Below are positions 58,427 to 64,000 of a stretch of DNA of 64,000 nucleotides, one piece after another (position 1 is the first letter of the stretch; each line of letters starts with the position of its first letter). The DNA comes from Trifolium pratense (lineage: Eukaryota > Streptophyta > Magnoliopsida > Fabales > Fabaceae). Location of the stretch: positions 41,128,856 to 41,192,855 of the forward strand of contig NC_060063.1 of the NCBI RefSeq assembly GCF_020283565.1, written 5' to 3'. The position numbers and the translations under genes are program-made. The notes beneath the pieces were generated by a model. It was not told where the DNA came from. It worked only from the letters and a program-made list of their open reading frames with translations, and searched no databases.

Positions 58427-60535
58427 TGCGTTGTAACAATTTCATTCCGATGTAATTCCTAATTTCCGTTTATTGTGTTTGATTTGTCTAATTTCGTTTT
58501 AGTATTAAAGTTCGTTTCAATATTAGAGTTTTATCGAAACAATTTTAATAAATTTAAATATTACAAGTTTATCGAAACAATTTTAATATCGAGTTAAATC
58601 CTACCATTCTTCAATCCCCCCCATCATGTCTTTTATACCCCCTATATACATGAATTTCGCAAAAATATAACTTATTTCGACCCGCAGAAACCGAAACATA
58701 AGCTTCGATTGATACAACCCGAAATTACTGGGAATTCAAACAATTTCGAGCCGTATAAACCGAAGTATATCAGGCCAAAAAACCAGTCAATGTAGTCTCT
58801 GCCTTGCACCACCTCTACACATTTGAGGTCCAAACCTGTTTATAACACATTTTAGTATGTTATATATGACAGAGCATCAACATATTAACCATCAAATCTA
58901 AAAATATTTTAGCGATTAATAAAAAACGTAACAACCGGTAACAAATTACGAATTAAACGATACTAAAATACGTAGTGTACTACATCCGATTGTCATAATC
59001 AAAGTTACATCAAAAATAAAAACAAACATCAGAGTTTATAAACAACCACGTCAACATTAAAGTTACAAAAACAAACAAAGTCTACCCCCGAGTGTGGTAG
59101 TGTGTCCCCTTCCCCCGCTTAATTCGCCTATAAGCAAGTATCGGATTAAACAAATTCAGAATCCGCTGCAAAGTACCATGAATTGGAGTTCCTTCAACCG
59201 CCTCACCATCGCGAACTGCCCTTTCGACCTCAACCTTGACACTCCGGCAAACTTGCATTAGATTCGGGTCATTTCTTGCTTCCGCCGCCTCTATTAACAC
59301 CTCTAAATTAGGTGGCCTTGGTGGTGATTCAGGAGCTTCTACGGGTCACATAACTGGATGCGACACTCTATAAAACCATGACATATATCCGGGTTCAGTG
59401 TCCCACGGGCTTGTAACAGGCCGACCCCTCATCTCTTCATCTATCATCCTCAGCTCCAACTCTTCCGTAAACACACGATCTATCTCACACAAGTTCATCC
59501 CCGGCGTTGCAGACATACTCGGGTTTCTTGGAATGCCTTGCACATGTTGAAATTGTCTTAGCACACGTTCCGGCAAATGCTTGGCTTTCAATTTACCACA
59601 CCTTAACCATCCAGAAAACCAACATGCATTTATCAAAGGTCGCACTTGTCGGTGGGCATCATACGGGCTGAACACGCAATCGTAAGTTTGAATATTGTCC
59701 AAACTGCTTCTATATCCAGCTGCATCCTTATGTCCTTGCCCATGAACAACCTTTGAATTTAGTGGCATGTTCGCTGTATATCTAGGAGCCTCCACCCACA
59801 CACTAAGTCTCGGAAAGTGCGCAATAATCCATCCCTGAAAGTATGACGAACAAGATTCATTATAGCCAAACATAGTCTATGTGACAACTTAGACAAATAC
59901 AAATAATATCTTATATAACGCTCATATATTTTTACCTGAAGAAATGACATGTAGCCAGCCATCTGAGTCGTGCTAACCGCAGACCCGTGATCCAAATAAT
60001 GCTGCAGATGAACAAGAGCAGCAGTACCCCAATTCCATTCATGAACGCATGACAAATCTTGAAAGTACTGCAAATACACAACATCCGCGTAGTAACTGCT
60101 CTTGTTGCTGAATATGGTACAACAGACCAAATGTAGCATAAAAGCCCTTACGCTCCTCTCCCTGTAAAGCCTAACAACATGCGCCGGCTTATTTTCAGCA
60201 ATCGCTCTTTCGGCAGACGTCTGGTTTGTTGTGTATAGAGTTTGCAGAGTACTATGCTTCAAATGTACCCCGTTGGTCTCGGCAAATGCCATATCAATCT
60301 CCTCTCGCTCAACTCCTAGATATGAACTAACCATGTCAGCCCCTTCTCCCCTTGACATCTTCGTATGGTTCAAAAACTTTCCTTGGATTGGAAGATGTAA
60401 CAGACATTGTACATCGTCCAATGTGATGCCGAGCTCACCTAACGGAAGGTGGAAAGTACTTGTTTCCGGATGCCATCTTTCAACAAATGCCCATATAACC
60501 CCATAGTCAAGTACGCTAAAATTGACACGGGTAAG

Positions 60536-62781
60536 TGTAACGACCCATTTTTCGTATTCGTATATTTTATTAAATGTTATTTTATTTATCAATTGGCTTT
60601 TATTATTTTAGTGAGCGGCGAATAATTATTTAGCCGAGCGTAAGTTATTAGACGCGAGAACCGTTGTTTTGGGCTTAATGGGCGTGAGAGGCATTGGGCC
60701 TAAGCCATTTGGGCTTGGTTCATGACAATGGAAAGTAGTATAAGTAGCAAGTCAAACACATGAATAGTATCACAATTCATTTCTTTGAGTTTTGAGTGAG
60801 TAAGAGCAAGAGCAAAGCTAAGCTAGGGTTTTGGCTAGGAGAATCACGAGCAAGAGAGGAGAGGAAAGGCTTGGATCATCATCTTTGCTTAAGGTAAGAG
60901 ATTAGAATTCATGATTCTTGAGTGGCAAGGAAAGGGGAGAGTGTCTATGTCTCCATTCCCGAACTCTCCCACTCAATTTCTTTTAGACTTTTGATTAAGC
61001 TTTTGTATGTGAGTGTGATGTTCATCATCATCACTTTGTATGTGTTAATCACTAGCTTGATTTCATGAAAAATATGCATGTGTTTGGATCATGTTGAAAA
61101 AGTTTATGAAAGTTGCTTAAAACCCAAGAAATTGGCATGATTTTGATTGTTAGAGGTATTTGGATGTTTGGAAGGGATGATTAATATTCCTTGATACCAT
61201 ATATGCTTGAAATAGCTGTTTATAAGAATTTATAACATGTTTGAATGAATTTTTGAGTTGATTCAATGTTAAACCGCCTTATTGAAACTCAAGAACAGAT
61301 ATTTTTCTGGTATAGTTCGCTAAGCGACCAGGAGTTCGCTGTAGCGAACATGTTCGCTGAAGCTCGCCAATGCTCGCCATGAGCAGGTGATCCCCTGGTG
61401 ATGTTCGCGTAGGCTCGCTAAGCCTTCGCTCAGCGAATAGTTCGCTGAAGCTCGCCAATGCTCGCCATGAGCAGGTGACTTCCTGGTGAGGTTCGCCATG
61501 TCTCGCTGAGGCTTCGCTTAGCGAAGGCCTCGGTGACAGCAATTTTTGTTGATGTTTGTAAGTGTGATTAGGCACTTGTAACATGGTTTAAGAGTATCCT
61601 TACATGATTGTTGATACATGTTGATACTGTTAATGCTTATTGTTAATCGTTATATGATTGATAAACGTGTATGCAATAAGTTGTAGCTTAAAATGAGCAA
61701 TGTGATGTTTTGGCATTAAATTGTAATGTTAAGTGAATGTGTTAGGATTGTGTTCCCGCATTCATAAAAGAGTAGCTTCGAGCTAGAGAATATCATATGG
61801 TTGATATGTGTATGCATACATGCATTCATGATTGTATGTGAACATTGGAAACTTGGGTTCCAATAACGAAAATGGATTATGTGTCCATAATGAAGCCGAG
61901 GATCGGATTAGATGAATCCATGAGTCCGGAGTTGCTATCCAACAGGATATAAAACTGTGTTGGCTTATCCAAGGGAGATAAGATGGTTCGGTAAGTTCCG
62001 ACATATCCAGCAAGATATAAAACTGTTCTTGGTCCACCGTTGGTGAGACACCTTGGTACCACATGCATTTAGTTATGTCTAGGGATGGCATGACAGTGAA
62101 TTGATTGGCATTAGATACCTTAGGGTAAATGCGCATATATTTGATAAATGATATGTGACATTATCTGGTTGAATTGTGTTGAACTTTATTAATTGATAAT
62201 TGTTTAGTGAGATGTTTTGGCGTGAGTTAGAATATGTATGATGTAGTTCGAAAGTGTAAGACCTTTCTTATGCTCGTATGTTATGCGATTATGTTTTCTA
62301 ACTCTCTGCTTTGTGTTATTTGCTGGACCTTTGGGGGTTCAGATATTCAGGCTGAGGACTGTGCCGACGTTTAGACTGTTGTTTTAGCTTGGTGTTGAAG
62401 TACCTTTTGGTGAGGAGACTTAGCATAGATTTCTCCTTTTAGTACTAGCTTTTGACTAGAGGTTGTAAATAGTAAATGCTCTGGTAATGTAACATCGAGT
62501 CGGGGTTTTCGCTTGGCTTTCATCGTATATCGGTGTTACCTTTTTGATATGCTAGTTCTTGTATAAGTGACATCCTTAGGGATGAATATGACTTATGTAT
62601 ATATATATGTATATATATGCATGCTTGGTGTGATTGAATCCGCTGTTGCTTTTCATGTTAAACTTCATGACGCTCTGTGTGTATGCTTGTGTTTTAATTA
62701 CCGCGTGACACTCTGCCTTTACACTTGTTGAAAAGTTTTTAAAATTACGTTTTTAAGGGTAGTATGGGTTAGGGTGTTACA
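60536..62781 (-). mobile_element. Solo LTR (2,246 bp), TG...CA, 5-bp target duplication
   Basis: It starts TGTAACGACCC and ends GGGTGTTACA. GTAAG stands on both sides (60531-60535 and 62782-62786). No gag-pol, primer-binding site or polypurine tract is present. It lies inside a PMD exon, whose reading frame is exact without it. The TGTAAC...GTTACA ends suit a Gypsy-type LTR, but the lineage is not settled; the strand given is that of the host gene, since LTR orientation was not proven. Short open frames inside it are not credited as genes. Confidence 0.92.
61353..61528. repeat. 88-bp tandem repeat with TTCGCT/AGCGAA palindromes in the LTR
   Basis: TTCGCTGAAGCTCGCCAATG with CTCGCCATGAGCAGGTGA begins at 61353 and again at 61441. 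The surrounding 61315-61535 is dense in TTCGCT, CTCGCT and AGCGAA words that can pair (for example GTTCGCTGTAGCGAAC at 61334-61349). Confidence 0.88.
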
Positions 62782-63476
62782 GTAAGCGGCTCCAATCCCG
62801 ATGCTTCAATTGGATCCCAAAACCACCTCTCACTACGAGGCGGTTTGACGATGTTTATATCCTTTTTACCGCTAGCTTGGCAACGCAGCGTGCTCTTTAA
62901 AACCTGAAAAATTCCAACAACACAAAACATTGAAAACTTAATTAACATAATCACAGTATTTAAAACAATTAATATATTTAATAAAACAATTAATACACTT
63001 AACGGTACCTCGTGATCATCTGGTTCTGCATCCCATATCGGAACCGCCCTATGATTTCCGTATTGTGTTAATAATGACATATCACTTGGTCCTCCTCCAT
63101 AACCCTCATTTGCTGCATCTCGTCGTGGTTGCCGTGGTCGCTGTTGCGGTCTCCGTCGTGGTGGTTGTTGCGGTTCTTCAATTTGCGGTTCATCAGGTTG
63201 CGGTTCTTCAGGTTCGCCATACTCGGCATCGTGATTTAGAAATTGATCCGCGTCAAAATCATCATCCTCAGCAGCATTTTATGCTTGGCCTAAACGTGAC
63301 CGTGTACGCGTACGCGAACCACCCGCCTCAACATCATGTGTCCCTCGCGCCGGAATTGGTCCTTGCTGCTTACTACGACCTCGTTTGGCAGGGCGATTTG
63401 CAGCAAGCTCTCTACGAGCGGAAGCATTTGCATTGCTTGGCTTGCCATGTCTACCTCTCCCAACATTTTCTTCCAT

Positions 63477-64000
63477 ATTTATCCTAACATGGAAAAATAT
63501 CTTCACACTCAATACAATCTTATAAACTATGATAAATTCAAACTATAATTCAATCAACATTTAATCCTAACACATATGGTTAACATTATTCATATGGAAG
63601 CATATTGAATTTTACTTACATATTTTGTCAAACACTTAGTGTACACCATAATACCATCTAATTGCATACACAAATTAAACCTAATATCACATGCATTCAT
63701 GTTAACATCTAACTAAACTAACAACTAACCATTAATCAACAATTCAAACATAGAATTTTGAGATAGAAAATTACTCAGGGAGGGAAAAAAACGTAGAAAA
63801 GAGTGAATGTGATAAGAAAAACATGGAATGAGAAAAGAGTGAATGTAAATGCATGGAACTTACTTGATTAAGAATGGTTTGAGATAGGATGTTGAAGTTT
63901 TCCACAAAATCGCTCTCAAGAAGAAGAAGGAGTGGTGTTGTTGGTGTTTAGAAGAAAAAACATAACTGAGAGGAGAAGTTCAGCTTCTGTTTCTATATCA
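63477..64000 (-). promoter_or_regulatory. 5' leader and leader intron of the PMD gene
   Basis: On the minus strand, CATGTTAG|GATAAAT at about 63484 is an acceptor eight bases before the ATG. AATCAA|GTAAGTTCC at about 63868 is a matching donor. The leader exon (about 63870-63985) is CT- and A-rich, and GATATAGAAACAG at the window edge is TATA-like. The leader-intron layout matches that of the MULE transposase gene. Confidence 0.5.

Larger units (their letters stand above)
57000..58760. repeat. Inverted repeat pair around the two small ORFs
   Basis: About 57000-57125 is the imperfect reverse complement of about 58612-58760. It includes CAATCCCCCCATCATGTCTT with TTATACCCCCTATAT, TTTCGCAAAA, TTTCGACCCGCAGAAACCGA and CCGAAATTACTGG. 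Either these are the facing ends of two neighbouring MULEs (one to the left, one starting at about 58612 and containing the PMD gene), or they are the TIRs of a 1.76-kb element carrying the two small ORFs. The first reading fits the left end at 53316. Confidence 0.8.
59082..63476 (-). pseudogene. Plant mobile domain (PMD, MAIN-like) gene, broken
   Basis: Exons (minus): 63009-63476, 62782-62903 continuing at 59936-60530 across a solo LTR, and 59082-59834. Without the LTR and one GTAAG copy the middle exon is 717 nt, exactly 239 codons in frame, and the whole is about 645 codons. Exon 1 is a low-complexity tail (MEENVGRGRHGK, then PQ-rich). The PMD core has FVERWHPETSTFHLPLGELG followed by ITLDDVQCLLHLPI and FSPYDAHRQVRPL. 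Breaks: TAA at 63279-63281 in exon 1, the LTR insertion, and TGA at about 59346-59348 after YRVSHPVM, beyond which the same frame stays open to 59082. MAIN/MAIL1 relatives act in silencing and genome stability; many PMD genes are carried by transposons. This copy cannot make the full protein. Confidence 0.88.

Noticed and set aside
61279..62136. Open frames inside the solo LTR
   Set aside because: They arise from the tandem repeat and low stop density in the LTR; no retroelement protein motif is present.
63065..63487. 140-aa plus-strand frame rich in V and A
   Set aside because: It is the antisense of the PQ-rich PMD exon 1; composition mirrors the other strand and no family is recognisable.

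Overview
This is a plant nuclear segment, very probably from a legume and most likely a Medicago-type genome. It has spliced genes with GT-AG introns, plant-only families (RTFL/DVL peptide, STRUBBELIG-type receptor, FAR1-type MULE transposase, plant mobile domain) and many MITE, SINE, Helitron and LTR relics. The organism is inferred from protein wording and repeat style, not from a database search.

Layout. 1-3925: the right part of a Helitron-like element, with a 1.28 kb near-perfect palindrome and a frameshifted B3-domain gene. 5108-5829: a MITE and a SINE with a 13-bp target duplication. 5967-10888 (+): 13-exon membrane metallophosphoesterase of the Ted1/PGAP5 type. 13206-13382 (-): 58-aa RTFL/DVL peptide. 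13400-23470: gene-poor, with MITEs, SINEs and young local duplications. 23473-29365 (+): 16-exon SRF6/7-like LRR receptor pseudokinase. 30835-41255: direct tandem duplication carrying two intact RPT1 genes (26S proteasome ATPase, both -). 43113-46662 (-): 8-exon K+-H+ exchange-related (Mit_KHE1-type) protein. 48607-51805 (-): 3-exon O-fucosyltransferase-family protein. 52140-64000: transposon territory, with a LINE reverse-transcriptase relic, a MULE encoding a FAR1-type transposase fused to a truncated OTU domain, two small MULE-associated ORFs, and a plant-mobile-domain pseudogene split by a 2.25-kb solo LTR.

The ordinary genes share no pathway. They look like a conserved chromosomal block: phosphoesterase, RTFL, SRF, RPT1, KHE-like and O-fucosyltransferase recall Arabidopsis At1g53708-At1g53770 (RTFL9, calcineurin-like phosphoesterase, SRF6, RPT1A, K+-H+ exchange-like, O-fucosyltransferase). 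The CYP59 member was not seen, RTFL has changed place, and RPT1 is doubled.

The points most worth a second look are the RPT1 duplication with base-level junctions and paralogue-defined empty sites for two MITEs, the solo LTR inside a PMD exon with exact frame arithmetic, the MULE/OTU/PMD cluster, the palindrome inside a Helitron-like element, and the one-codon deletion in the DFG-equivalent motif of the SRF pseudokinase. Exon coordinates were read by eye from splice signals and reading frame.
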